Of a DNA stretch of 64,000 nucleotides, positions 1-8,264 are shown piece after piece. The stretch is from UBA7332 sp051657165 (GTDB taxonomy: Bacteria > Bacteroidota > Bacteroidia > Bacteroidales > UBA7332). The stretch is taken from NCBI GenBank assembly GCA_051657165.1, contig JBOFKD010000218.1:10448-74447 (forward strand), given 5' to 3'. The translations under genes were made by a program, and so were the position numbers. Below the pieces are notes generated by a model. The model saw nothing but the letters and a program-made list of their open reading frames with translations. It was not told the origin of the DNA and did no database searches. Each line of letters starts with the position of its first letter. Within the stretch, counting starts at the first letter, position 1.

Positions 1-1
1 T

Positions 2-148
2 AACAATCTGGCTTACATCGACTATAACAAATGTCGTTTGTGTCGTAAGTGTGTGGATGTTTGTCCGACAAATGCAATCCATGAGTTAAACTTCCCACCT
101 AAGAAGAAAGTGGAAGAGGCTCCGGCAGCAGAGACAAAAGAAAGCTAA
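2..148 (+). CDS. rnfB: RnfB, C-terminal end (partial)
   Basis: This is the last 48 codons of a gene that begins before the window. It encodes a 4Fe-4S ferredoxin-type cluster motif, CRLCRKCVDVCP (C-x2-C-x2-C-x3-C), then a Lys/Glu/Ala-rich tail ending at the TAA at 146-148. RnfB is the ferredoxin-accepting iron-sulfur subunit of the Rnf complex and passes electrons inward from reduced ferredoxin. The assignment rests on this motif and on its position just before rnfC in the usual Bacteroidetes order rnfB-C-D-G-E-A. The N-terminal membrane anchor and the remaining clusters are outside the window. Confidence 0.85.
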   Translation, partial: NNLAYIDYNKCRLCRKCVDVCPTNAIHELNFPPKKKVEEAPAAETKES

Positions 149-233
149 TCGTCCCACGGGCGAATCATTAAAGTATATAATATCGAAAAATTAAATTGCA
201 CGTAACATTGCAATTTATCTAATCCTATAAGAT

Positions 234-1565
234 ATGTTGAAGACATTTCGTATTGGGGGTGTTCACCCTCCTGAAAATAAATTGTCTGCGGGGCAAAAAA
301 TCGAGGTGATCGGATTGCCTAAGCAGGTAGCGATACCATTATCGCAAAATTTAGGAGCTCCTTCGGTAGCATGCGTTGCAAAAGGTGATGAAGTGAAAGT
401 GGGAACTATCATTGCTAAAGCCGGAGGTTTTGTCTCTTCTAATATTCATTCATCTGTATCGGGTAAAGTAGCAAAAATCGACGAAGTGGTTGATGCTTCA
501 GGTTACCGCCGTCCTGCCGTATTTATTGACGTAGACGGAGAAGATACATGGGAAGAATCGATTGACCGCAGCACTACACTCATCAAAGAGTGTGCACTGG
601 CTCCGGAAGAGATCGTTAAGAAAGTAGCAGAAGCCGGAATCGTAGGTTTGGGTGGAGCAACATTCCCGACTCAGGTAAAACTATCACCTCCTCCGGGATC
701 TAAAGCTGAAGTGCTTCTGATCAATGCTGTAGAGTGTGAACCTTATCTGACTTCTGACCATGAGCTGATGATGGAGAAAGCCGACGAGATTCTTGTGGGT
801 GTTTCTATCCTGATGAAAGCCATAAAAGTCGACAAAGCCGTTATTGGTATCGAAAATAACAAACCTGACGCGATTCGTCTAATGAGCGAAAAGGTAAAAG
901 GATTTGCCGGAATTTCAGTTCAGCCATTGAAAGTTCAGTATCCTCAGGGTGGAGAGAAACAGCTGATCGATGCTGTAATGGGAAGACAGGTTCCGAGCGG
1001 AGCACTTCCGATTGCTGTAGGGGCTGTTGTTCAGAATGTCGGAACGGCTTATGCTGTTTACGAAGCTGTACAAAAAAACAAACCACTTATTGAACGGGTT
1101 GTTACGGTTACCGGAAAATCGGTAGCGAAACCATCTAACTTCTTAGCTCGTCTGGGTGTGCCGGTATCTATGCTGATAGAGGCTGCAGGCGGACTACCGC
1201 AGGATACAGGTAAAGTGATCTCAGGCGGACCAATGATGGGTAAAGCTTTGACAAATATCGATGTGCCTGTTACAAAAGGTTGCTCCGGTGTTTTGATCAT
1301 GCCGTCACTGGAAGCACAACGCGAAAAAATGCAAAACTGTATTCGCTGTGCGAAATGTGTGAACGTTTGTCCGATGGGCTTGGAACCTTACTTACTGATG
1401 AGTGTGGGTGAAAACGAAATGTGGGATCGTTCGGAGAAAGAGCGTGTAATGGATTGTATCGAATGCGGATGTTGTTCGTTCACATGTCCTTCTAGCCGTC
1501 CGTTGCTGGATTATATCCGCATCAGCAAAGGTAAAGTAGGAGCAATTATAAGAAGTAGAAAATAA
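234..1565 (+). CDS. rnfC: RnfC, NADH-binding subunit of ferredoxin:NAD+ oxidoreductase
   Basis: 443 residues. RnfC is the peripheral cytoplasmic subunit that binds FMN and NAD(H) and exchanges electrons with NAD+. The N-terminal part is a sandwich-barrel domain. The middle holds the conserved nucleotide/FMN-binding segments GGATFPTQVKL (about residue 140) and INAVECEPYLTSDHE (about 165). The C-terminus carries two 4Fe-4S motifs, CIRCAKCVNVCP and CIECGCCSFTCP. The length fits the short RnfC form without the long Ala/Lys-rich tail of proteobacterial proteins. It begins 85 bp after rnfB and is followed after 82 bp by rnfD, so the six genes are probably one transcript. Confidence 0.96.
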   Translation: MLKTFRIGGVHPPENKLSAGQKIEVIGLPKQVAIPLSQNLGAPSVACVAKGDEVKVGTIIAKAGGFVSSNIHSSVSGKVAKIDEVVDASGYRRPAVFIDVDGEDTWEESIDRSTTLIKECALAPEEIVKKVAEAGIVGLGGATFPTQVKLSPPPGSKAEVLLINAVECEPYLTSDHELMMEKADEILVGVSILMKAIKVDKAVIGIENNKPDAIRLMSEKVKGFAGISVQPLKVQYPQGGEKQLIDAVMGRQVPSGALPIAVGAVVQNVGTAYAVYEAVQKNKPLIERVVTVTGKSVAKPSNFLARLGVPVSMLIEAAGGLPQDTGKVISGGPMMGKALTNIDVPVTKGCSGVLIMPSLEAQREKMQNCIRCAKCVNVCPMGLEPYLLMSVGENEMWDRSEKERVMDCIECGCCSFTCPSSRPLLDYIRISKGKVGAIIRSRK

Positions 1566-1647
1566 AAACGAAGCAGGATTCCGACGGATTGATAATAGAT
1601 CCCGACGTTTCCGGGCAAAGTTTACAGCTAAAAATCAAAACAAGAAA

Positions 1648-2601
1648 ATGGAAAATAAATTTGTCGTATCACCTTCACCTCACGTACACGGCGGCGATTC
1701 TATATCGAAGAACATGTACGGTGTGCTGATAGCGCTTATTCCTGCGTTCCTTGTTTCACTCTATGCCTTTGGTCTGGGTGCACTTGTAGTAACGCTTACG
1801 TCGGTAGTGGCGTGTATGCTTTTCGAATTTCTGATTCAAAAATATCTGTTGAAAGGTGGAAAAACGCTATGCGACGGTTCTGCTGCTTTAACAGGCTTAT
1901 TACTGGCATTTAACTTACCAACAAACATTCCATTATGGATTGTTATCATCGGTGCTTTAGTAGCTATCGGTGTTGGTAAAATGTCTTTCGGTGGATTAGG
2001 AAACAATATCTTCAACCCTGCTTTAGTTGGGCGTGTATTCCTTTTGATTTCATTCCCGGTACAGATGACTACATGGCCGGTCGTGAATGCTGCTGACCGT
2101 TTCACTACCATTGATGTGGCAACCGGAGCAACTCCGCTTGCATATCTGAAAGGTGTAGCCGAAGGAAATGTAGATCTTGTGGATGCATTCACCGGTATGA
2201 TTGGTGGTTCTATGGGTGAAGTCAGTGCACTGGCATTACTTCTGGGATTCGTTTATATGTTGTGGAAACGCATCATTACATGGCATGTGCCTGTTGCAGT
2301 ATTTGCAGGTGTGATCATCTTCTCGTTCCTGGTAGGCGCAAATCCGCTGGAACAACTTGTAACGGGTGGTGTTATGCTGGGGGCAATCTTCATGGCGACA
2401 GACTACGTTACATCTCCTATGACTCATAAAGGGATGCTGATTTATGGTTTCATGATTGGTGCTATTACTATCATCATCCGTAAATTCGGAGCATATCCGG
2501 AAGGGGTGTCATTCGCAATTCTTTTGATGAATGCACTGACTCCGCTAATTAATACGTATTGCAAACCTAAACGTTTCGGGGAGGTTAGAAAAAATGGCTA
2601 A
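1648..2601 (+). CDS. rnfD: RnfD, membrane subunit with covalent FMN
   Basis: 317 residues with about nine hydrophobic segments; an integral inner-membrane subunit of Rnf. The motif ATGATPLAYLKG around residues 158-169 matches the flavin-attachment motif [S/T]GAT of RnfD and NqrB, which places the phosphoester-linked FMN on Thr162 by family knowledge. The segment GKTLCDGSAALTGLLLAFNLP (about 71-91) is also typical of the family. Its 3' end overlaps the rnfG start by 8 bp (2594-2601), which suggests translational coupling. Confidence 0.96.
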   Translation: MENKFVVSPSPHVHGGDSISKNMYGVLIALIPAFLVSLYAFGLGALVVTLTSVVACMLFEFLIQKYLLKGGKTLCDGSAALTGLLLAFNLPTNIPLWIVIIGALVAIGVGKMSFGGLGNNIFNPALVGRVFLLISFPVQMTTWPVVNAADRFTTIDVATGATPLAYLKGVAEGNVDLVDAFTGMIGGSMGEVSALALLLGFVYMLWKRIITWHVPVAVFAGVIIFSFLVGANPLEQLVTGGVMLGAIFMATDYVTSPMTHKGMLIYGFMIGAITIIIRKFGAYPEGVSFAILLMNALTPLINTYCKPKRFGEVRKNG

Positions 2602-3181
2602 GTTAGAATCTACATTTTTAAACATGGTACTGGTACTGACTGCCATTACCTGTATCGCTGCCGCAGCCTTAGGCGGGGTTTATAAATTAACCGAAGAGCC
2701 TATCAAGCAATCCAATCTGGCTAAACAGATCAATGCGATCAAAGCGGTTTGTCCTCCTTTCAACAATGACCCGATGGCTGATAAAATCGAATCGAAACTT
2801 CCTGACGGAACTATCGTGATGATTTATCCTGCAAAAGAAGACGGGAAACTGGTAGGTGCAGCTGTTGAAACTTCTACTATGAAAGGTTTCAGCGGACTGA
2901 TTAAATTAATGGTTGGTTTCAATGCGGACGGTTCTATTAAAAACTATGCCGTACTTCAGCATGCTGAAACACCGGGATTAGGATCGAAAATGCAGGAATG
3001 GTTCAGCAACACTGAGAAACCGGGACAAAGCATTATCGGTAAAAATCCGGGAGTAAATAAAATGACTGTTTCGAAAGACGGAGGTGAGGTAGATGCTATT
3101 ACAGCAGCTACGATCAGTTCAAGAGCATTTCTGGATGCTGTGCAGCGTGGTTATGATGCAGTTAAGGACCAATTAAAATAA
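2594..3181 (+). CDS. rnfG: RnfG, periplasmic FMN-binding subunit
   Basis: 195 residues: one N-terminal membrane helix (about 8-28), then an extracytoplasmic FMN-binding domain. The conserved LQHAETPGLG lies at 121-130. The flavin-attachment site reads D-A-I-T-A-A-T-I-S-S at 168-177; the family consensus is [S/T]-G-A-T, so Gly is replaced by Ala here, and the FMN-bearing residue would be Thr173. Start ATG at 2594 lies inside the rnfD end. rnfE follows after 7 bp. Identification is firm from family sequence and operon position. Confidence 0.95.
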   Translation: MAKLESTFLNMVLVLTAITCIAAAALGGVYKLTEEPIKQSNLAKQINAIKAVCPPFNNDPMADKIESKLPDGTIVMIYPAKEDGKLVGAAVETSTMKGFSGLIKLMVGFNADGSIKNYAVLQHAETPGLGSKMQEWFSNTEKPGQSIIGKNPGVNKMTVSKDGGEVDAITAATISSRAFLDAVQRGYDAVKDQLK

Positions 3182-3188
3182 TAAGACT

Positions 3189-3776
3189 ATGAGTAAGATT
3201 AAGATATTGACTAACGGATTGATTAAAGAGAATCCGGTATTCGTTTTGCTTTTAGGAATGTGTCCGACGTTAGGTACAACTTCTTCTGCCATCAATGGTA
3301 TGGGGATGGGACTTGCTACTGCATTCGTTTTGATTTGTTCAAACCTGGTAGTATCTCTTGTTAAGAATCTGATTCCGGACAAAGTACGTATTCCTGCTTT
3401 TATTGTGATCATTGCAACATTCGTGACAATCGTACAATTCTGTATGCAGGCTTACCTGCCTTCTTTGTATGAAAGTTTAGGGTTGTTTATTCCGCTTATC
3501 GTTGTAAACTGTGTGGTATTAGGGCGTGCTGAAGCATTTGCTGCTAAAAACACACCAATTGACTCAGCTATCGACGGTTTGGGTATGGGACTTGGATTTA
3601 CACTGGCACTTACTATTCTGGGTGGTGTGCGTGAATTCCTGGGAACAGGTAAAATCTTTGATCTTTCGATCTTCCCTGAAGGATACGGAGCTTTGGTATT
3701 CGTACTGGCACCGGGGGCATTCCTTGCATTGGGGTATCTGATTGCAATTATCAACAAGTTAAAAGCTAAGAACTAA
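3189..3776 (+). CDS. rnfE: RnfE, inner-membrane subunit
   Basis: 195 residues with six predicted membrane helices. RnfE and RnfA are homologous membrane subunits with opposite topology that hold the ion-translocation/2Fe-2S core between them. Family signatures seen are ENPVFVLLLGMCPTLGTTSSAINGMGMGLA near the N-terminus (with the Cys in GMCPTLG), NCVVLGRAEAFA in the middle and GLGMGLGFTLAL after it. It lies 7 bp after rnfG and 5 bp before rnfA. Confidence 0.96.
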   Translation: MSKIKILTNGLIKENPVFVLLLGMCPTLGTTSSAINGMGMGLATAFVLICSNLVVSLVKNLIPDKVRIPAFIVIIATFVTIVQFCMQAYLPSLYESLGLFIPLIVVNCVVLGRAEAFAAKNTPIDSAIDGLGMGLGFTLALTILGGVREFLGTGKIFDLSIFPEGYGALVFVLAPGAFLALGYLIAIINKLKAKN

Positions 3777-3781
3777 GAATT

Positions 3782-4354
3782 ATGGAATATATAATGATAT
3801 TTATCGCAGCAGTATTCGTAAACAACGTTGTACTGTCGCAATTCTTAGGTATTTGTCCTTTCCTGGGTGTATCCAAAAAGGTTGATACCGCTATGGGGAT
3901 GGGTGCTGCCGTAGCTTTCGTTATGACGATTGCAACCATCGTAACCTTCTTAATGCAGAAGTATTTGCTGGAACCGTTCGATTTAGGCTTCATGCAAACA
4001 ATTACTTTCATTCTGGTAATCGCATCGCTTGTACAGATGGTAGAGATCATTCTGAAGAAAGTTTCTCCTCCGCTTTATCAGGCTTTAGGAGTATTCCTTC
4101 CACTGATCACAACAAACTGTGCGATCCTTGGGGTAGCAATCCTTGTTCACCAGAAAGATCTTTCATTGCTTAGTTCTGTGATCTATGCAATCTCTACAGC
4201 TATCGGTTTTGGTCTTGCTCTTGTATTGTTCGCAGGTATCCGCGAGCAATTAAGCCTTACTAAATTGCCGAAAGCAATGCAGGGAACACCTATTGCTCTT
4301 CTGACAGCAGGCCTTCTGGCTCTTGCTTTCATGGGATTCGCAGGTATTGCATAA
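3782..4354 (+). CDS. rnfA: RnfA, inner-membrane subunit
   Basis: 190 residues, six membrane helices, the last gene of the rnf operon. Signatures are NNVVLSQFLGICPFLGVSKK near the N-terminus (Cys in GICPFLG, the counterpart of RnfE GMCPTLG) and TTNCAILGVAIL in the middle. With RnfE it forms the membrane core of the ferredoxin:NAD+ pump, which couples electron transfer to outward Na+ or H+ translocation. A strong hairpin with a T-tract follows within 20 bp and ends the operon. Confidence 0.96.
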   Translation: MEYIMIFIAAVFVNNVVLSQFLGICPFLGVSKKVDTAMGMGAAVAFVMTIATIVTFLMQKYLLEPFDLGFMQTITFILVIASLVQMVEIILKKVSPPLYQALGVFLPLITTNCAILGVAILVHQKDLSLLSSVIYAISTAIGFGLALVLFAGIREQLSLTKLPKAMQGTPIALLTAGLLALAFMGFAGIA

Positions 4355-4370
4355 GACACTCCTTATCATA

Positions 4371-4416
4371 AAAAAAACCGCGGGAAAGACGAAAGTCTTT
4401 TTCGCGGTTTTTTATT
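4371..4416 (+). terminator. Intrinsic terminator of the rnf operon
   Basis: A GC-rich stem (AAAACCGCGGGAAAGAC pairing with GTCTTTTTCGCGGTTTT with a small imperfection) closes on a GAAA loop and runs into a T-tract, 17 bp after the rnfA stop. Confidence 0.9.
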
Positions 4417-4524
4417 TAAGTATATATTATTTCTCGCTGGAGTATTCTGTCATCTTTATCTAAATCAGGTGTAGACTGTTACTGGAAACGCTTGTTTGTG
4501 ACAGAACGAACATAAATCTGAGCT

Positions 4525-4722
4525 TCAATAACCGTATATATTAGTACGTAGAAACGGGGAATTAGGAATTACATACGGTTGCTTTAGTTCGTTTAACCGT
4601 ATCTTTTAGATTTCCGATGCGCATCGGAATTATACCCCATGCGCATCGGAAATCTAAATCAACCGTATCTTGTAACTAAACCATCCTTATATATAAAACA
4701 ATTCCTCCTTTATTCCGGCTAA
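4525..4722 (-). repeat. Mosaic intergenic repeat, copy A (inverted orientation)
   Basis: This fills most of the gap between the rnf terminator and the exporter terminator. Read on the minus strand it shares with copies B (25583-25993) and C (41045-41400) the order AAGGAGGAATT, ATATA-rich stretch, GGATGGTTTAGTTAC, GATACGGTTGATTTA. Its centre has two dyad units, CCGATGCGCATCGG at 4614-4627 and CCCATGCGCATCGG at 4636-4649, exactly 22 bp apart. They sit in a perfect 18-bp inverted repeat (4608-4625 with 4639-4656). AACCGTATCTT occurs directly repeated at 4595 and 4661. No coding potential is seen. Confidence 0.8.
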
Positions 4723-4756
4723 TAAATATGTATATTATTTTTCGTTTGTACTGATC

Positions 4757-4798
4757 ATAAAAAAAAGCCGCCCGAACTTTAGTCCGAAGCGGCTTTTC
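4757..4798 (-). terminator. Terminator of the exporter operon
   Basis: On the minus strand, AAGCCGC and GCGGCTT arms (4765-4771 and 4789-4795) with an inner CGGACT/AGTTCG pairing are followed by eight T residues. It lies just after the stop of the last ABC-2 permease. Confidence 0.88.
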
Positions 4799-4815
4799 CC
4801 GATTGTTACTGATTG

Positions 4816-5994
4816 TTATGCTTTGCGGATACGATAACGGATTCCGATATAAGCTCCGATAAAATAGATAATAGTCAGTCCCCAGAGAATCCGGTAAGGA
4901 GTGATCACTTCAACCAGATTAGCTCCCATTGACTGAATACGTATAAATGCATCTACACCATTACTGCTGGGTATAATCTTTGCTGCCAGGAATAGCCATT
5001 GTGGCATTGCCTCCTGTGGTAATGAAATACCTGTCAGCAACAAAAACGGTATAGACGTAAAGAGCAAAAACAAGATAGAGTTTTCGCGGTAACGGAAAAG
5101 AGTAGACAGCATAATACCTAAGAATATTGCCGATAGCAGATAGGGCAATAATAACTGTAGAATGTCACCGATAGCTCCGTTTGCAGGAAATCCGAATATC
5201 TTGTAGTGGACACCTAGTATATAGGATACCGTGATGCAGGAAATCATCAGATAAGTTACAGCTTTCCCGAAAACAACCGGCAGAATAGACAGTCGTTTTT
5301 CACCTTGAGGAATTAACTGCTTATACAGATTCTGCTCTCTCCAGGTTCCGCCAATCATTCCGATTCCGATCAGAAGTGTCTGCTGAAGAATCAGTATTAA
5401 TACAGCCGGCATTACAAAAGATCCGTAGCCTCCGTAAGGATTAAAGAGATTCGTAGATTTAATCTGTACCGGATTACTAATAACTTTTGCTGCTTCTGGT
5501 GATTTTCCTTTAGACATAAAACGATTCCATTCAATCTCTGTACTCACTTTGTCAATGGCACTGATTGCATCCGAGAATACCTGTCTGTACATTAAGAAAT
5601 AACTTGCATCGGCATAAACCGAAACGGCGGCCTTTTCCATGCGCATAATCTTTTTCTCGTAGTCGCGGGGAATGACAATTACGCCATTCACTTCACGCGA
5701 CATGAACAGATCTTTTGCTTCATCCAGACTTGTGGGCTTGTAAGCAATTTTCATGTTAGAAGCCGCATCAATAGCACGTATGAGTTTCTGACTTGAAGGA
5801 GTGTTGCTGTGATCGACTACCGCAATCGGAACATCTCTCAGGACTTCATTTTTATAAGCCAGTGAGTAAAGAACAGAATATATAAATATCGCGCCAACGA
5901 GAACCAGCAGAACGCCCGGATCTTTCAGAATGAAAGTAAGCTCGTTTTTAATGACCGATTTAAATTCCTGATATTGTATTTTCAATCTTCCCAT
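4816..5994 (-). CDS. ABC-2 type transport permease (YhhJ/YbhR-like)
   Basis: 392 residues. An N-terminal membrane helix (about 25-45) is followed by a large extracytoplasmic region (about 50-190, beginning with DVPIAVVDHSNTPSSQKLIRAIDA), then five further helices ending in a short basic tail. This is the ABC-2 permease architecture of YbhR/YbhS/YhhJ-type drug exporters. It is the last gene of a minus-strand operon tetR-tolC-hlyD-permease-permease and lies 39 bp after a paralogous permease. The two probably form a heterodimer. No nucleotide-binding subunit lies in the operon, so the energy source would have to be encoded elsewhere. Substrate unknown. Confidence 0.85.
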   Translation of the reverse strand: MGRLKIQYQEFKSVIKNELTFILKDPGVLLVLVGAIFIYSVLYSLAYKNEVLRDVPIAVVDHSNTPSSQKLIRAIDAASNMKIAYKPTSLDEAKDLFMSREVNGVIVIPRDYEKKIMRMEKAAVSVYADASYFLMYRQVFSDAISAIDKVSTEIEWNRFMSKGKSPEAAKVISNPVQIKSTNLFNPYGGYGSFVMPAVLILILQQTLLIGIGMIGGTWREQNLYKQLIPQGEKRLSILPVVFGKAVTYLMISCITVSYILGVHYKIFGFPANGAIGDILQLLLPYLLSAIFLGIMLSTLFRYRENSILFLLFTSIPFLLLTGISLPQEAMPQWLFLAAKIIPSSNGVDAFIRIQSMGANLVEVITPYRILWGLTIIYFIGAYIGIRYRIRKA

Positions 5995-6033
5995 GTAATT
6001 CTTTTTTTATGCTTTATCCGTCCGTCCGGAGGG

Positions 6034-7215
6034 TTAAAGTTTGTGCCAGTAAACCGGATTGGTTGCGATTGTTTTGATGCGTGGGAGCAGTAAGTAAGGT
6101 AAAATGATAAATACACCTAATCCAATCAGGTAGTGCATTGAATATTTTACATCAGCCCCACGTATAGCCTGATCCAGGAATATTTCCATATAATAGGTAA
6201 ACGGAAATATCTTGCCAAACATTTTTACCAGCGGATCCATTGCCATAAACGGAAACGTCAGACCGGAAAAAGTAAATGCAAGTACTGAATATCCTCCACC
6301 TAATGACAGAGCTAAACGCAGATTACTTAGCAGTGCGATAATAACGATCCCTACTGACTGATATGCAAAGAGGAATAATAAACCTGCGAAGAATAAAAAC
6401 AGTGCACTCCCGTTTAACGGAACTTGCTCGTAGCGGTAGATAATGACGTTCATTACTCCCCAAAGTACGATATGAAGTCCCATGTAAGGAAGTAGTTTTC
6501 CCCATAATGCAGCTAATACATTTCCGTTGGCCGTTTCCATCCATTGTCCGGCCGTTCCGTTTTTTAATTCAACCCCAATTGCGAAGATGGTTGTGATGAG
6601 AATGAAAACAATCATCATCATTGGCAGGAATGCCGGCAATAAGTAAAACGAGTAATTCGTAAACGGATTAAACAGCACATGCTTTTCAAAAGTTACGGGC
6701 ATCATCTGTACGTATGCTTCCTTTTCGGATAATCCGGCTTTCATGAGTAACTGGATTTGTATCCCCGAAGAAAAGGTCATTACCGTGGTACGGATATCTT
6801 TGTCTAAAAGTCCGTTTTTAGTCAGATTAGTTCCGCTGATAAAAGCAGCTACGGTAGCTTGTTCATTACGTAAAATTGAACGCTCCATGCCTTTTGGCAA
6901 AATAATAAATGCATCAATTTTACCCTCTTTCATCAAACGCTCGCCTTCTGCCGGATCAGTTATATCCTGTACTATTTTCACGGATGGTGTTGCATCAATC
7001 ATTCTTACCAGTTTACGTGATAAATCTGATGCGTCCTCATTCATTACGGCTACAGGCATATCGCGGGGAACACCTGTCTGAAAAATAAGTACAAATAAAA
7101 GAAACGACAATAAAGGGAGAATCAGAGAAAGAGTGATTAAAACGGGAAATTGAGAAAATCTTTGCCATTCCCGGTTTAATACATTCTTAAATGATTGATA
7201 AAAGCTCATAAGCAT
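6034..7215 (-). CDS. ABC-2 type transport permease
   Basis: 393 residues, same build as the next gene downstream: helix near 25-48, soluble extracytoplasmic domain (starting DMPVAVMNEDASDLSRKLVRMIDA), then five C-terminal helices. It begins 2 bp after the hlyD stop; a second in-frame ATG lies two codons in (7209). The conserved motif shared with its neighbour (P-x-AV-x(n)-S-x-KL-x-R-x-IDA) shows the two are ancient paralogues. It probably pairs with the downstream permease and couples to the HlyD-like adaptor and TolC-like channel of the same operon for export across both membranes. Confidence 0.85.
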   Translation of the reverse strand: MLMSFYQSFKNVLNREWQRFSQFPVLITLSLILPLLSFLLFVLIFQTGVPRDMPVAVMNEDASDLSRKLVRMIDATPSVKIVQDITDPAEGERLMKEGKIDAFIILPKGMERSILRNEQATVAAFISGTNLTKNGLLDKDIRTTVMTFSSGIQIQLLMKAGLSEKEAYVQMMPVTFEKHVLFNPFTNYSFYLLPAFLPMMMIVFILITTIFAIGVELKNGTAGQWMETANGNVLAALWGKLLPYMGLHIVLWGVMNVIIYRYEQVPLNGSALFLFFAGLLFLFAYQSVGIVIIALLSNLRLALSLGGGYSVLAFTFSGLTFPFMAMDPLVKMFGKIFPFTYYMEIFLDQAIRGADVKYSMHYLIGLGVFIILPYLLLPRIKTIATNPVYWHKL

Positions 7216-7217
7216 AC

Positions 7218-8204
7218 TTACTTAATTTCGTCCCAGTTAACAATTACAGACATACCCGGACGTAATTGTGCCTGTGTTTCAGAAGGTCGCATTTTTACTT
7301 CAAATGTACGAATATCAAATTCACCTTTTGTACGCGTAGCCGACCAGGTTGCATAATCAGCCTGGGCAGCAATACGCTCTACAGTTAAATCCACTTTTTC
7401 ATCTATTCCGGGAATATAACCTTTTACGACTGTCCCTTTTTGTAGCTTAGGAAGCAGTGTTTCTTTCACATTAAAGGTTACATAGGTATCGTTCAGGTTT
7501 ACCAGTGTTATGATCGGGAAGCCTGTGCCAACAAGCTCGTTAGGCTCGGCAATAATTGTAGCAACTTCGGCATCTATCGGTGCGCTCTGACGAGCATCTG
7601 AAATTAGAGAAGTTACTTCAGAAACTACAGCATCAGCCTGATCATACATAGCAGCAGCTGCTTTTTTATCTTCATTTCGGGCACCTTCTTTAGCCATTTC
7701 ATATTGAGATTTCGCCGCAGTACGTGTTGCCTGCATAGCTTTCAGGTTAGCCGATGCTTCATCGAATTTCTGAGCTGGAATTACGCCACTGTTATGTAGC
7801 TTCTCCGCTCTCTGATAGGTTTTGAGAGCCAGCTCATATCCGGCTTCAGCTTTTTGCCATACACTGTAAAGAGCCTGAACCTCTTCTTTTCGTGCTCCTT
7901 TTTTAGCCTTTGAGTCCTGTGCGCCTGCTGCATTACGCACAGCTTGTGCCTGGCGTAATTTAGCATCTACTTCAGGAGTGCTTAATGCGAAAAGCACATC
8001 TCCCTTTTTAACGCTTTGTCCTTCTTCTACAAAAATTGAGTCTATCCGGCCCGGCACCTTAGAAGCTATTTTAATGGTCGTAGCCACTACTTCACCCTGA
8101 ATAAGTTGTGGAGCCGGCTTAATAACAAACCATGCTATTAAAGAAATAATTGCTAAAATAATAGCTACTCCGGCTGCAATTCCTGCTAAATTTCCCTTTT
8201 TCAT
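7218..8204 (-). CDS. HlyD-family membrane fusion protein
   Basis: 328 residues. An N-terminal anchor helix (about 8-28) is followed by a lipoyl/barrel-sandwich half-motif (GRIDSIFVEEGQSVKKGDVLFAL, about 53-75), a long Ala/Lys-rich alpha-hairpin coiled coil (about 80-195), the second lipoyl half (SAPIDAEVATIIAEPNELVGTG) and a beta-barrel ending MRPGMSVIVNWDE, a typical HlyD/YbhG finish. It is the periplasmic adaptor linking the inner-membrane permeases to the TolC-type channel. The gene lies between tolC and the permeases in one operon. Confidence 0.92.
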   Translation of the reverse strand: MKKGNLAGIAAGVAIILAIISLIAWFVIKPAPQLIQGEVVATTIKIASKVPGRIDSIFVEEGQSVKKGDVLFALSTPEVDAKLRQAQAVRNAAGAQDSKAKKGARKEEVQALYSVWQKAEAGYELALKTYQRAEKLHNSGVIPAQKFDEASANLKAMQATRTAAKSQYEMAKEGARNEDKKAAAAMYDQADAVVSEVTSLISDARQSAPIDAEVATIIAEPNELVGTGFPIITLVNLNDTYVTFNVKETLLPKLQKGTVVKGYIPGIDEKVDLTVERIAAQADYATWSATRTKGEFDIRTFEVKMRPSETQAQLRPGMSVIVNWDEIK

Positions 8205-8264
8205 TGATCTTATATTTTTACTCAGATATGCTATTAACAGATACCTGACGGATGTGTTTTCGTA

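Noticed and set aside
841..1086. Minus-strand ORFs inside rnfC and similar long antisense frames inside most genes
   Set aside because: They are shadows of well-supported genes with no family resemblance.
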